Below, piece after piece: positions 31,703 through 39,701 of a DNA stretch of 64,000 nt. This DNA is from JAICJR01 sp036555755 (GTDB lineage: Bacteria > Actinomycetota > Thermoleophilia > Solirubrobacterales > Thermoleophilaceae), in assembly GCA_036555755.1 (NCBI GenBank), contig DATBKS010000078.1, positions 1 through 64,000 on the forward strand, read 5' to 3'. The notes under the pieces were generated by a model, which was given only the letters and a program-made list of their open reading frames with translations, was not told the DNA's origin and did not search any database. A program made the translations under genes and the position numbers. The number at the start of each line of letters is the position of its first letter. Within the stretch, counting starts at the first letter, position 1.

Positions 31703-32799
31703 GCCGCGGCCTCCAGCGCCACGGCGCCGTCCGCCACGAACAGCAGCTCGACGTCGGACTCGCGCGCGCCGGGCACGTGCTCCGCCTCGGTGGCTGACAC
31801 CACCGCCTGGCCACCCGAGCGCACCAGCTCCACCAGGCGCTCGCGTCGCGAGGCATCGAGCTCGGACATCACGTCGTCGAGGAGCATGAGCGGCGTCTTG
31901 CCGGCGCTCTGCAGCACCTCGCGCTCGGCGAACAGGAGGGCGAGCAGGCCCACGCGCTGCTGTCCCTGGGAGCCGTAGGAGCGAAGCGCGCGGCGGTCGC
32001 GGATGAGCGCCATGTCGTCGCGGTGCGGACCATGCGCGGTGAAGCCGCGGGCCAGGTCGTCCTCACGCCGCTCGGCGAGCTCGGCGCGCAGTCCGTCCAC
32101 GTCAGTGGCCTTTGAGCGCGGGCGGTATTCGAGGGCGCACCTGCCCGGCAAACCGAGCTCCGCTGCAAGCCTGGCGAACGGTGCCTCGAGCTCGCGCAGC
32201 GCCTCCTGCCGGGCCTCCATGACCGCGATGCCGTGACGGGCGAGCTCCATATCCCACGGGTCGAGCAGCTCGGGACGGGCGCCGCCCGCGCGGATCCTCG
32301 CGACCAGGGAGTTGCGCTGGGCGAGCGCGCGCGTGTAGTCGGCGCGTGAGGTGGCACGCGACGGCCACAGCGCAGCCACCACCTGGTCGATGTGAGCGCG
32401 CCGGAGCGACGGCGCTCCCTTGACCAGGTCGAGCCGGTCGGGGATGAACACGCTCACGAGCGGCCGCACGGTTGCCGACGCCGGCCGCTCGACCTGGGCA
32501 TCGTCGATGCGGAAGCGCTTGGCCTCCCCCGGCTCGAAGCCGACGTCCAGCCGGTGCGGCCCGTCCTCTGCCTCCACGCTCACGGACACGCGCGTGACCT
32601 TCTCCCCGAAGCGAACGAGCTCGCGCTCGTTGGAGGTGCGACAGGAGCGGCCGGTGCAGCCGAAGTAGAGCGCCTCGAGCAGGTTCGTCTTGCCGGCGCC
32701 GTTGGGCCCGCAGATCACGGTAAGCCCCGGCCCGAGCGCCACCTCCGCCCGCTCGTAGTTGCGGAAGTCGCGGAGTTCCAGGCGCTTTACGCGCACCAT
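31699..32799 (-). CDS. recF: DNA replication and repair protein RecF
   Basis: The 366-residue SMC-like ATPase has Walker A ICGPNGAGKTNLLEALYF (about 29-46), the ABC signature SYGSQGQQR and Walker B LMLLDDVMSELDASRRE near the C-terminus. RecF loads RecA at gaps with RecO and RecR. The opening VKRLELRDFRNYERAEV is the family's first strand and helix. It sits 9 nt after dnaN and overlaps the DUF721 gene, the classic dnaA-dnaN-recF-gyrB order. Confidence 0.96.
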   Translation of the reverse strand: MVRVKRLELRDFRNYERAEVALGPGLTVICGPNGAGKTNLLEALYFGCTGRSCRTSNERELVRFGEKVTRVSVSVEAEDGPHRLDVGFEPGEAKRFRIDDAQVERPASATVRPLVSVFIPDRLDLVKGAPSLRRAHIDQVVAALWPSRATSRADYTRALAQRNSLVARIRAGGARPELLDPWDMELARHGIAVMEARQEALRELEAPFARLAAELGLPGRCALEYRPRSKATDVDGLRAELAERREDDLARGFTAHGPHRDDMALIRDRRALRSYGSQGQQRVGLLALLFAEREVLQSAGKTPLMLLDDVMSELDASRRERLVELVRSGGQAVVSATEAEHVPGARESDVELLFVADGAVALEAAA

Positions 32800-32808
32800 G
32801 AGGCTCGA

Positions 32809-33921
32809 CTACACGTTCAGCCTGATCGGCATGACAAGGTAGATGAAGCCGCCGCCCTCGCCGCCGGACTCGATCAGGCCCGGGCGCAGCGGACTGATCA
32901 GCTTGAGGATCACCTCGTCCGACTCGGCGCTCTCCAGCCCGTCGCGGAAGAACTCCGGGTTGAAGCCGATCTCGAGCGGCTCACCCTTGAAGGGCACCGG
33001 CAGGCTCTCGCTCGCCTCACCGACATCAGGGGTCTGAGCCGAGACCTCCACCGCGCCGTCGCTGAAGCCCATCCGCAGCGGCGCATTCTTCTGGGCGAGC
33101 AGACTGATGCGGCGCACGACCTCGAGCAGCTCCGGGCCGTTGACGTTCAGCTCGTGCTCGTAGGACTCCGGCAGGAGCTGGCGGTAATTCGGGAAGCGGC
33201 CCTCCACGAGACGCGACGAGATCACCACGTCACCCAGGTTGAAGATCACCTGGTTCTCGAGCGCGGCTATCTCGATCTGCTCCGCCCCACCGCCTGAGGC
33301 CACTCGCGAGAGCTCCTGCAAGGTTCGGGCCGGAACGTTCGCCTCGAGCGAGCCGTCGACCGGGTTCTCGAGCGTCGTTTCCTTGACGCTCAGCCGGTAG
33401 GAGTCAGTCGCGACCATGCGCAGCTCCTGGCCGGACGCCGAGACCAGCACGCCAGTGAGGTGCGGTCGGGTCTCATCCCTCGATGCGGAGCGCGCCACCC
33501 GGCCGATCGTTTCCACGAACGCGTCCGCCGGCACGTGCATGGTGCCGGCGTCGCCCGCCTCGGGAAGCTTGGGGAAGTCGTCGAGCGGCAAAGTGCGGAG
33601 GTGGAACTTGGAGGGCCCCGAGACCACCTCCACGTCCTGCTCGGAAGTGCGGTGCTCGAGCGACAGATCGTCCTGCGGCAGCGAACGGACGACGTCAAGC
33701 AGCAGGCGCCCGGGCAGGACCACGGCGCCATCCTTCTCCGGCGCTGCGTCTACCCGCACGCGGATGCCGAGCTCCATGTCGGTGGCCTGGAGCTCGACGG
33801 CGCCGTTCTCCGCGCGGATCATCACGCCGGCAAGCGTCTGGATGGCGCTGCGCGTGGAAACGCCACGAACGGCGATGCCGAGCTGGCTCAAGAACTGGTC
33901 ACGTGAAAGAGAGAACTTCAT
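32809..33921 (-). CDS. dnaN: DNA polymerase III sliding clamp (beta subunit)
   Basis: The 370-residue protein shows three clamp domains: it starts MKFSLSRDQFLSQLGIAVRG and has LPGRLLLDVVRSLP, HLTGVLVSASGQELRMVATD, SYRLSVKET and the closing IYLVMPIRLNV. The ring clamp tethers polymerases to DNA. It follows dnaA with a 128-nt spacer that holds the best DnaA-box matches in the window. A parS-like half-site (GTCACGTGAAAG, 33898-33909) falls in its first codons, likely by chance. Confidence 0.97.
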   Translation of the reverse strand: MKFSLSRDQFLSQLGIAVRGVSTRSAIQTLAGVMIRAENGAVELQATDMELGIRVRVDAAPEKDGAVVLPGRLLLDVVRSLPQDDLSLEHRTSEQDVEVVSGPSKFHLRTLPLDDFPKLPEAGDAGTMHVPADAFVETIGRVARSASRDETRPHLTGVLVSASGQELRMVATDSYRLSVKETTLENPVDGSLEANVPARTLQELSRVASGGGAEQIEIAALENQVIFNLGDVVISSRLVEGRFPNYRQLLPESYEHELNVNGPELLEVVRRISLLAQKNAPLRMGFSDGAVEVSAQTPDVGEASESLPVPFKGEPLEIGFNPEFFRDGLESAESDEVILKLISPLRPGLIESGGEGGGFIYLVMPIRLNV

Positions 33922-34049
33922 CTAAGGAATCTTGTGGATATAGGGGTTGTTGAAGGGTGGATAGGTGGGGGTGATGCCGCATGGGGAGTGGAAGTTCGGC
34001 CCTGAAGCCTTGTGGTGCGGCGTGTTGATTCTGTCAGTAGCGCCGGTCG
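33922..34049. other. Candidate replication-origin element (dnaA-dnaN spacer)
   Basis: The spacer between dnaA and dnaN contains TGTGGATAT (33933-33941, 8 of 9 to the DnaA box complement TGTGGATAA) and GGTGGATAG (33956-33964, 7 of 9), in the same orientation and 23 bp apart, about two helical turns. Gene direction switches around 35.4 kb, and dnaA, dnaN, recF and gyrBA are all here. Two boxes are few for an actinobacterial origin, which usually has many, so the full origin may extend elsewhere. Confidence 0.45.
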
Positions 34050-35381
34050 TCATGAGGTCTCGTCCTGGAGGCGCCGGCGAAGAGCGTGGACCTTGTGAAC
34101 AACCTCGGCGTCGTGCTCGAGGTCGCTTTGGATCTTGCGATGGGCGTGGAGGACGGTGGAGTGGTTGCGGCCGCCGAAGCGCGCGCCGATGGAGGGGAGG
34201 CTCTCCTCGGTGAGCTCACGCGCGAGGTACATGGCGACCTGGCGGGCAAAGGCCACGGCGGGGCGGCGGTCCTGGGCGAGCAGGGCCTCGCAGGTGATGC
34301 CGAACTCGACCGCGGCGGCCTGCTGGATTGCCTCGAGCGAGCAGCGAGGCGCGGCGGTCATGGGATACAGGGAGGCGAGCACGTGGCGGGCGAGCTCGGG
34401 CGTGGGGTCTTCCCGCCTGAGCGAGGCGTAGGCGACCACGCGAATCAACGCGCCCTCGAGCGCGCGGACGCTGGAGCTCACGCGCGCGGCTATCTCCTGG
34501 AGGGTGTCCTCGCTGATCTCGTGGATGGAGTCGAGGCGGGCGCGCTTGCGGAGGATCGCGAGGCGGACGTCGAGCTCGGGCGGCTGGAGATCGGCCACGA
34601 GGCCGGAGGCGAAGCGCTCGCGGAGTCGCGCCTCGAACTCGTCGTGGTCGGCAGGGGCTCGGTCGCTTGTGAGAACGAGCTGCCGGCCGGACTCGTAGAG
34701 GGTGTTGAAGGTGTGGAAGAACTCCTCCTTGGTCTTCAGCTTGTCGGCGAGGAACTGGACGTCGTCTAGAAGCAGGACGTCGGCGCCGCGGAAACGGTCG
34801 CGGAAGCCGGTGGTGTCGCCCTTGCGCAGCGAGAGGACGAAGTCGCTCGTGAAGTCCTCGACGGTGGCGTAACGGACGCGCAGGCCGTTGCCGTAGACCT
34901 GGACGTAGTTGCCGATCGCCTGAAGTAAGTGGGTCTTCCCCAGACCCGGGGGCCCATAGAGGAAGAGCGGGTTGTAGGCATGTGCAGGCATTTCGGCGAC
35001 CGCCAGGGCGGCGGCGTGGGCGAGGCGGTTGCCGTCGCCGATGACGAACTGCCCGAACGTGTACTTGGGGTTGAGGGTTGAGGCGTCGGCGGGAAGGGTT
35101 TTTGCGGCGTTTTGCTGGGCTTCTGGAGCTTGCCAGGCCTCGTCGACGACCTCGACGGCGGCGCGAGGACCGAGAACCCGTTGAACGGCGCGCTGGAGGT
35201 GTTCGCGGTGGCGCTCCTTCACCCAGGTCCGGATATGGCCGGGCGCGCTGACGAACAGCGTGCCGGCGTCGCGGTGGATGAGCTCGAGAGGCTCGAGCCA
35301 GATGTGGAAGGTGAAGTCGGTGACGTCCTCGCGCAGCGCGCGGCGGACGTCATCCCACAGTTTCTCGAGCTCTTCGGGCAC
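34050..35381 (-). CDS. dnaA: Chromosomal replication initiator protein DnaA
   Basis: The 443-residue protein has a short domain I (about 1-70), a very short linker (about 80-100), the AAA+ domain (NPKYTFGQFVIGDGN; Walker A GPPGLGKT 143-150; Walker B VLLLDDVQF 202-210) and domain IV with the DNA-binding signature ARFGGRNHSTVLHAHRKI. It binds DnaA boxes and opens the origin. The start is a GTG at 35381. The linker domain II is much shorter than in Streptomyces. A possible -10 (TATACA, complement of 35494-35499) lies about 110 nt upstream. Confidence 0.97.
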   Translation of the reverse strand: MPEELEKLWDDVRRALREDVTDFTFHIWLEPLELIHRDAGTLFVSAPGHIRTWVKERHREHLQRAVQRVLGPRAAVEVVDEAWQAPEAQQNAAKTLPADASTLNPKYTFGQFVIGDGNRLAHAAALAVAEMPAHAYNPLFLYGPPGLGKTHLLQAIGNYVQVYGNGLRVRYATVEDFTSDFVLSLRKGDTTGFRDRFRGADVLLLDDVQFLADKLKTKEEFFHTFNTLYESGRQLVLTSDRAPADHDEFEARLRERFASGLVADLQPPELDVRLAILRKRARLDSIHEISEDTLQEIAARVSSSVRALEGALIRVVAYASLRREDPTPELARHVLASLYPMTAAPRCSLEAIQQAAAVEFGITCEALLAQDRRPAVAFARQVAMYLARELTEESLPSIGARFGGRNHSTVLHAHRKIQSDLEHDAEVVHKVHALRRRLQDETS

Positions 35382-35493
35382 GGGTCAGCGACAGCCCTCC
35401 GGGGCGGTTCGTGGCGACTACATATGGCCCTGGGTCCTGTGCCCTTCCCCAGCCGGTCGGACCGAACTCCCCGAGGCCTTGGTGAAGGGCGAG

Positions 35494-35499
35494 TGTATA
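35494..35499 (-). promoter_or_regulatory. Candidate -10 element TATACA of dnaA
   Basis: Read on the minus strand, TATACA lies about 110 nt before the dnaA GTG. Seventeen nt further upstream is TGGTCC, a weak -35. It would leave a leader of about 105 nt. Confidence 0.35.
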
Positions 35500-35610
35500 G
35501 CGCGGCCCCCCCGCGCGGACCACCGTCCGGAGGGGTGAAAAAATCGGGTTGGCGCAAATCGCGGGAAAAGCGAAAGCGGGCGGTCGAGAGTAGGTCGAAG
35601 GGCCGCTGCC

Positions 35611-35616
35611 TATACT
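35611..35616 (+). promoter_or_regulatory. Candidate -10 element TATACT of rpmH
   Basis: TATACT is a near-consensus -10 placed 24 nt before the rpmH ATG. The -35 position (GAGTAG at 17-nt spacing) is poor. The divergent dnaA-rpmH spacer (259 nt) otherwise holds an A-rich patch (35536-35575) and a CGGAC/GTCCG hairpin, but no DnaA box. Confidence 0.4.
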
Positions 35617-35640
35617 TCGCCACTCGCTCGAGTCGAATCT

Positions 35641-35775
35641 ATGAAGCGCACCTACCAGCCCAAGAAACGCAAGCGCGCCCGGACCCACGGGTTCCGCCAC
35701 CGCATGCGCACTCGCGCGGGCCGCGCGATGCTCAAGCGCCGTCGCCACAAGGGCCGCGCCCGCCTGACTCCGTAG
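35641..35775 (+). CDS. rpmH: 50S ribosomal protein L34 (bL34)
   Basis: The 44-residue, very basic protein starts MKRTYQPKKRKRARTHGFR and ends GRARLTP, the conserved bL34 pattern (KRTxQPxxxKRxRxHGFRxRM). It is part of the large ribosomal subunit. It is the first gene of the rightward operon with rnpA, 2 nt before that gene's start codon. This rpmH-rnpA-yidD-yidC order next to dnaA is ancient and conserved. Confidence 0.97.
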   Translation: MKRTYQPKKRKRARTHGFRHRMRTRAGRAMLKRRRHKGRARLTP

Positions 35776-35777
35776 CC

Positions 35778-36179
35778 ATGGCTTTCCCCGGCGAGGGAGG
35801 CGGTGCCCGCCGCGGGAAGCGCCGACGCCTGTCGCGCAGTGCCGAGTTCGATCGCGTCTTCCGCGAGGGCCGCTCGCACGCCAGTCGCTACTTGGTGCTG
35901 CATGCCTTCCCGCGTCCCGACGCCGGCGACGAAGAGCCGCGGCTCGGCGTGTCGGTCGGGCGCAAGGTGGGCGGCGCCGTCGAGCGCAACCGCGTGAAGC
36001 GGCTGCTGCGCGAGGCGTTCTGGGCATCGTCGGAGTCTCTGCCCGCCGGCCACGACTTCGTCCTGGTGGCGCGCCCCGACGCCGGCGAGCTCGCGCGCGA
36101 GAAGGGAGAGTCGGGCATCGAGGAGGCTTTGCGCGAGCTGCTCGACAAGGCCGGGCTCGAGGGGACGGCGGAGGCATGA
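35778..36179 (+). CDS. rnpA: Ribonuclease P protein component
   Basis: The 133-residue basic protein pairs with RNase P RNA to mature tRNA 5' ends. It has RRLSRSAEFDRVFREGRSH, the GVSVGRKVGGAVERNRVKR motif that carries the RNR signature, and LLREAFW. The ATG at 35778 is 2 nt after rpmH. The stop overlaps yidD (ATGA). The C-terminal stretch after residue 100 is Glu-rich and longer than usual. Confidence 0.95.
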   Translation: MAFPGEGGGARRGKRRRLSRSAEFDRVFREGRSHASRYLVLHAFPRPDAGDEEPRLGVSVGRKVGGAVERNRVKRLLREAFWASSESLPAGHDFVLVARPDAGELAREKGESGIEEALRELLDKAGLEGTAEA

Positions 36180-36430
36180 GCGCGCTGCGGGCGATCGCCG
36201 TCGCACCTATCCGCGTCTACCAGCGGGCTATCTCACCCGCGATCCCCCGGCGCTGCAAGTACCACCCGAGTTGTTCGGAGTATGCGGTGCAGGCCATCCG
36301 GTCCTACGGCATACTCCGGGGCCTGGTACTCGCCGCCTGGCGGCTCCTGCGCTGTAATCCATGGAGCCTCGGCGGCGTCGATTTCCCGGAGGACCAGAAG
36401 CTTTTCCGCGCGCGACCGCGCCCCCGCTAA
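36176..36430 (+). CDS. yidD: Membrane protein insertion efficiency factor YidD
   Basis: The 84-residue protein has the YidD pattern: PIRVYQRAISPAIPRRCKYH, PSCSEYAVQAI, and LLRCNPWSLGGVDFP. Three conserved Cys are present (CKYHPSC and RCNPW). It is a peripheral membrane protein that helps YidC-dependent insertion. It overlaps rnpA by 4 nt and precedes yidC by 9 nt. Confidence 0.95.
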   Translation: MSALRAIAVAPIRVYQRAISPAIPRRCKYHPSCSEYAVQAIRSYGILRGLVLAAWRLLRCNPWSLGGVDFPEDQKLFRARPRPR

Positions 36431-36439
36431 GCCGACACC

Positions 36440-37318
36440 ATGTACGCCACTTTCCTGCAGCCACTCGTCGATCTGAACGACGCGATCCTGAAGTTCTGGC
36501 ACAACACGGTTGGGCTCTCGTGGGGTGCCTCGATCATCGGGCTGACGTTCGTGATCCGGGCGGCGATCCTCCCGCTGACCTTCCGGCAGGTGCGCTCGAT
36601 GCAGGCACTTCAGCGCCTGGCGCCTGAGATGAAGCGCATCCAGGAGCGCTACAAGGAGGACAAGCAGCGCCAGCAGCAGGAGCTGATGAAGTTCTACCAG
36701 GAGCACGGCGTCAATCCGCTCGGCTCGTGCCTGCCGCTAGTGCTCCAGCTGCCGTTCTTCTTCTCGCTCTTCTACCTGCTGCGGAGCTCGACCTTCAAGG
36801 CGGACATCGCCGGCGAGGAGAGCTTCCTCTTCATCCCCAACCTCGCGAAGCCGCTGACCGGACACCCGGCCGCACTCGCGGTGATGATCGTGCTGTACGT
36901 GGGCACGCAGCTCGCGTCGAGCATGCTCACCGCGATGAGCGCCGATCCCAACCAGCGCCGGCTGATGCTCGCGTTGCCGTTCGTCTTCGTGATCTTCGTG
37001 TTCCGCTTCCAGGCTGGCCTGCTCGTCTACTGGGTCACGACCAACGTGTGGACGATCGGCCAGCAGCTGACCATCAAGCGCTTCCTGCCGCCGCCTGAGC
37101 CGATACCCGCCGGAGCTGCTGCCGCGGTCGGCAAGGGAGGCGGTGGCGGTGGCGGTGGCTCGAGCGGCGACGGAGGTACAGCCGCCAAACAGCCTGCTCG
37201 GGCGAAGGCAAAGGCCGCCACGCCGGCCGCGGAGGACAGCGGCGGGGGCAACGGTGCGGCCAAGGCGCCGCCGCCCTCACCGCGCAAGAAGAAGAAGCGC
37301 TCCGGCCGTCGGCGTTAG
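36440..37318 (+). CDS. yidC: Membrane protein insertase YidC/Oxa1
   Basis: The 292-residue protein has the five-helix YidC2-type core: ASIIGLTFVIRAAILPLTFR with the conserved Arg in the groove (about residue 40), the cytosolic coiled hairpin (EMKRIQERYKEDKQ), LPLVLQLPFFFSLFYLL, and the C-terminal helices (LMLALPFVFVIFVFRFQAG, LLVYWVTTNVWTIGQQ). The tail from about residue 225 is a Gly-rich then Ala/Lys-rich low-complexity extension ending KKKKRSGRRR, which suits ribosome contact. No N-terminal periplasmic domain is present, as in Gram-positive bacteria. Confidence 0.95.
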   Translation: MYATFLQPLVDLNDAILKFWHNTVGLSWGASIIGLTFVIRAAILPLTFRQVRSMQALQRLAPEMKRIQERYKEDKQRQQQELMKFYQEHGVNPLGSCLPLVLQLPFFFSLFYLLRSSTFKADIAGEESFLFIPNLAKPLTGHPAALAVMIVLYVGTQLASSMLTAMSADPNQRRLMLALPFVFVIFVFRFQAGLLVYWVTTNVWTIGQQLTIKRFLPPPEPIPAGAAAAVGKGGGGGGGGSSGDGGTAAKQPARAKAKAATPAAEDSGGGNGAAKAPPPSPRKKKKRSGRRR

Positions 37319-37329
37319 CGTACGGCGCG

Positions 37330-38019
37330 ATGAGCGAGCACGAGGCGACTGATCTGACGGCCGAGGCCGAGGGCTCCACGCTCGGCGAGGCCAAGTGGAA
37401 CGCGGTGAAGCAGCTCGAGCCGCGCTTCCCCGGCGTGACTGCGGACTGCGTCTCGTTCGACGTGCTGGACGAGGGCGACGAGGAGGCAGGGGCGCCCGCG
37501 CGCGTGCGCGCGGAGCTGGACGAGGAGGCGTACGAACGGGTGTCTGAGGAGATTCCGGACGAACCTGCCGAGCGCGTGCGCGCGATCGTGGGGCGGGTGG
37601 TCCAGGCGCTCGGGCTGCGAGCGAGCGTGGATATCGAAGAGTCCGGCGACGAGATCCGCGCAACGGTGAACGGGGACGACCTCGGGCTGCTCATCGGGCG
37701 CCACGGGGCGACGATCGACGCGCTGCAGCATCTCGCCATGCGCGCCGCTTTCCACAGCTCGGCCGACCACAAGGCTGTCGTCGTGGACGCCGCCGGCTAT
37801 CGCGAGCGCCGCGAGGCGGCGCTGAAGCGGGCAGCGGACCGCGCGGTGGAGGATGCGCTGTCCTTCGGGCGCGCGGTGGAGCTGGAGCCGATGGGCCCAC
37901 AGGAGCGCCGGATCGTCCACATGTACCTGCGCGACCGCGTGGATGTGGACACGCACAGCGAGGGCGACGAGCCGGATCGCCGGCTGGTCGTCACGCCGGT
38001 CAAAGCAAGCGGCGCGTAA
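37330..38019 (+). CDS. khpB: Jag/KhpB RNA-binding protein (Jag-N, KH, R3H)
   Basis: The 229-residue protein has an N-terminal Jag-N-like segment (AEGSTLGEAKWNAVKQLEPR), a central KH domain (about 100-165) with the GDDLGLLIGRHGATIDALQ GxxG loop, and a C-terminal R3H domain (ERREAALKRAADRAVEDA, LEPMGPQERRIVHMYL). KhpB binds RNA and in streptococci works with KhpA in cell elongation, under kinase control. It lies directly after yidC as in most Gram-positive bacteria. The stop codon is embedded in the first of two 18-nt repeats that fill the spacer to rsmG. Confidence 0.93.
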   Translation: MSEHEATDLTAEAEGSTLGEAKWNAVKQLEPRFPGVTADCVSFDVLDEGDEEAGAPARVRAELDEEAYERVSEEIPDEPAERVRAIVGRVVQALGLRASVDIEESGDEIRATVNGDDLGLLIGRHGATIDALQHLAMRAAFHSSADHKAVVVDAAGYRERREAALKRAADRAVEDALSFGRAVELEPMGPQERRIVHMYLRDRVDVDTHSEGDEPDRRLVVTPVKASGA

Positions 38020-38069
38020 AACGTGAAACGCAGGCGACTCGCGTCGCCAGAGCGTAAAACGTGAAACGC
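38014..38069. repeat. Two copies of an 18-nt repeat with ParB-site-like half
   Basis: GCGTAAAACGTGAAACGC occurs at 38014-38031 and again at 38052-38069, and its first nine bases recur at 38139-38147. Each copy ends with ACGTGAAAC, the right part of the parS site GTTTCACGTGAAAC (11 of 14 overall). Each can also be read as two 7-mers (TAAAACG, TGAAACG). A 6-bp hairpin (GGCGAC/GTCGCC, 38033-38048) lies between the copies. The location is 0.9 kb from parA and 3-4 kb from the likely origin. Confidence 0.7.
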
Positions 38070-38156
38070 GGGCCGGGGCCTTTTGGCTGCCGGACGGGGA
38101 CGCGGGCCAGGTCGGGCGGGCGCGCCGGGATGGCCATCGCGTAAAACCTGCGCTGC

Positions 38157-38861
38157 ATGCCGGTTGCCGACCGCCTCGACGAGCTCGCTTCGACCTACCG
38201 CTTGCCTGATGGCAGCGCGGCACGCCTTGAACGCCTGCTTTCCGCTCTGGAAGCGGAGCCGGACCCACATACGACGGTCTTTCGGCCCGAGGATGCGGTC
38301 GACCAGCACATCGCCGACAGCCTGAGCGCGCTTCTGCTCGCCCCGGTCCGCGCAGCCAAGACCCTCGTCGACATCGGCGCAGGGGCGGGATTCCCCGGCC
38401 TGCCGCTGGCTGTAGCCCTTCCCGATGCCCACGTCGATCTGCTCGAGTCCGCCCGTCGGAAGTGCGCCGTAATCGAGCGCCTCGCCAAAGCTGCCGATAT
38501 CGCCAACGCCCGCGCTGTCAACGCCCGCGCCGAGGAATGGGCGGCCGCGGAGGGCCGGGAAGCGTACGACGTCGCAACCGCCCGCGCGGTCGCCTCTCTG
38601 GCCGTCCTTGTGGAATACGCAGCGCCCCTCCTGAAGACCGGCGGGGCGTTTGTCGCCTGGAAGGGCACACCGGACCGAGCCGAGGAAGAGGCCGGCGCCG
38701 CGGCCGCCGAAGTGGTTGGCCTCCGACTGGTCGAGGTGCTCAATGTCGTCCCATTTGCAGGGGCTCGTGCTCTCAACCTGCACCTCTACTCGAAGGTCAG
38801 AGAGACCCCAGACCGCTTCCCAAGGCGCCCTGGAGCGGCATCCAAGCGACCGCTCGCGTGA
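38157..38861 (+). CDS. rsmG: 16S rRNA (guanine-N7)-methyltransferase RsmG
   Basis: The 234-residue SAM enzyme methylates G527 of 16S rRNA. It has HIADSLSALLL, the SAM-binding VDIGAGAGFPGLPLAVALP, LLESARRKCAVIERLA, and TARAVASLAVLVEYAAPLLK, all typical of RsmG/GidB. The ATG at 38157 follows the repeat-rich spacer, so it may have its own promoter rather than depend on khpB. The C-terminal 25 residues (ETPDRFPRRPGAASKRP) are a common basic tail. Confidence 0.94.
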   Translation: MPVADRLDELASTYRLPDGSAARLERLLSALEAEPDPHTTVFRPEDAVDQHIADSLSALLLAPVRAAKTLVDIGAGAGFPGLPLAVALPDAHVDLLESARRKCAVIERLAKAADIANARAVNARAEEWAAAEGREAYDVATARAVASLAVLVEYAAPLLKTGGAFVAWKGTPDRAEEEAGAAAAEVVGLRLVEVLNVVPFAGARALNLHLYSKVRETPDRFPRRPGAASKRPLA

Positions 38862-38875
38862 AGAGGAATTCCCCC

Positions 38876-38889
38876 GTTCGGCGCCGAAC
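38876..38889. promoter_or_regulatory. Perfect 14-bp palindrome upstream of parA
   Basis: GTTCGGCGCCGAAC is a perfect palindrome in the 81-nt spacer between rsmG and parA, 54 nt before the parA ATG. It could be an operator for autoregulation of parAB or a stem-loop. It does not match parS. Confidence 0.35.
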
Positions 38890-38942
38890 GTTTACAGGAG
38901 GGTGCGGTTTCTGACCGCCTGCGCCGCTACCTTCGCGTCTAG

Positions 38943-39701
38943 ATGGGCACGATCTACGCAATCGCCAACCAAAAGGGGGGCGTCGGCAAGACGACGACTG
39001 CCGTCAACACCGCGGCATGCGTCGCCGAGGCCGGCTACCCGACCCTGCTGGTCGACCTGGACCCGCAGTGCAACGCCACGGTCGCGCTCGGCCTGGCGAA
39101 GGACTGCGAGCCATCGGTGTACGACTGCCTCTCGGACGACCTGGCCCTCCCGCAGGCCGCCCGCCCGACCGACATCGAGAACCTCTCGATCGTCCCGTCG
39201 ACGCCCGACCTCGCCGGCGCCAACGTCGAGCTGCCGCGCCTGCCCGGTTCAGAGACCCGCCTGCGCGAGGCGCTGGGGGATGTGCGCGACCAGTTCTTGT
39301 TCACCCTCTTTGACTGTCCGCCGTCGCTCGGACCGCTCACGGTCAACGCGCTCGTGGCGGCCGACCGCGTGATCGTCCCGGTGCAGACCGAGTACTTCGC
39401 CCTCGAGGGCCTCGCCGGCCTGCTCGACACGCTCCAGCTCATCCAGCGCGAGCTCAACCCGCGCCTCGCGGTTGCTGGAATGATCCTGACCATGCACGAT
39501 GGCCGGACCAGACTTGCCCAGGACGTTGAGCGGGAGGTGCGGGAGCACTTCCCCGAGCTCGTCTTCGAGACGGTGATTCCGCGTAACGTACGGGTCGGCG
39601 AGGCGCCGAGCTTCGGGCTGCCGGTCACAAGGCACGATCCGAGCTGCAGCGGCTCGCTGGCTTATCTGAAGCTGGCGAAGGAGGTGGCCGCACGTGGCTG
39701 A
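38943..39701 (+). CDS. parA: Chromosome-partitioning ATPase ParA (Soj)
   Basis: The 252-residue Walker-type ATPase starts AIANQKGGVGKTTTAVNTAA (deviant Walker A with the signature Lys), has LLVDLDPQCNATVALGL (A') and FTLFDCPPSLGPLTVNAL (Walker B), and a C-terminal DNA-binding helix. It forms nucleoid gradients that move ParB-origin complexes. It has no N-terminal HTH, so it is the chromosomal Soj type. The stop overlaps the parB GTG by 8 nt. Confidence 0.96.
   Translation: MGTIYAIANQKGGVGKTTTAVNTAACVAEAGYPTLLVDLDPQCNATVALGLAKDCEPSVYDCLSDDLALPQAARPTDIENLSIVPSTPDLAGANVELPRLPGSETRLREALGDVRDQFLFTLFDCPPSLGPLTVNALVAADRVIVPVQTEYFALEGLAGLLDTLQLIQRELNPRLAVAGMILTMHDGRTRLAQDVEREVREHFPELVFETVIPRNVRVGEAPSFGLPVTRHDPSCSGSLAYLKLAKEVAARG

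Noticed and set aside
35382..35640. Origin with DnaA boxes in the dnaA-rpmH spacer
   Set aside because: No sequence within two mismatches of TTATCCACA was found; only an A-rich patch and a small hairpin are present.
38876..38889. Palindrome upstream of parA as parS
   Set aside because: GTTCGGCGCCGAAC shares only the outer GTT/AAC with parS and lacks the CACGTG centre.
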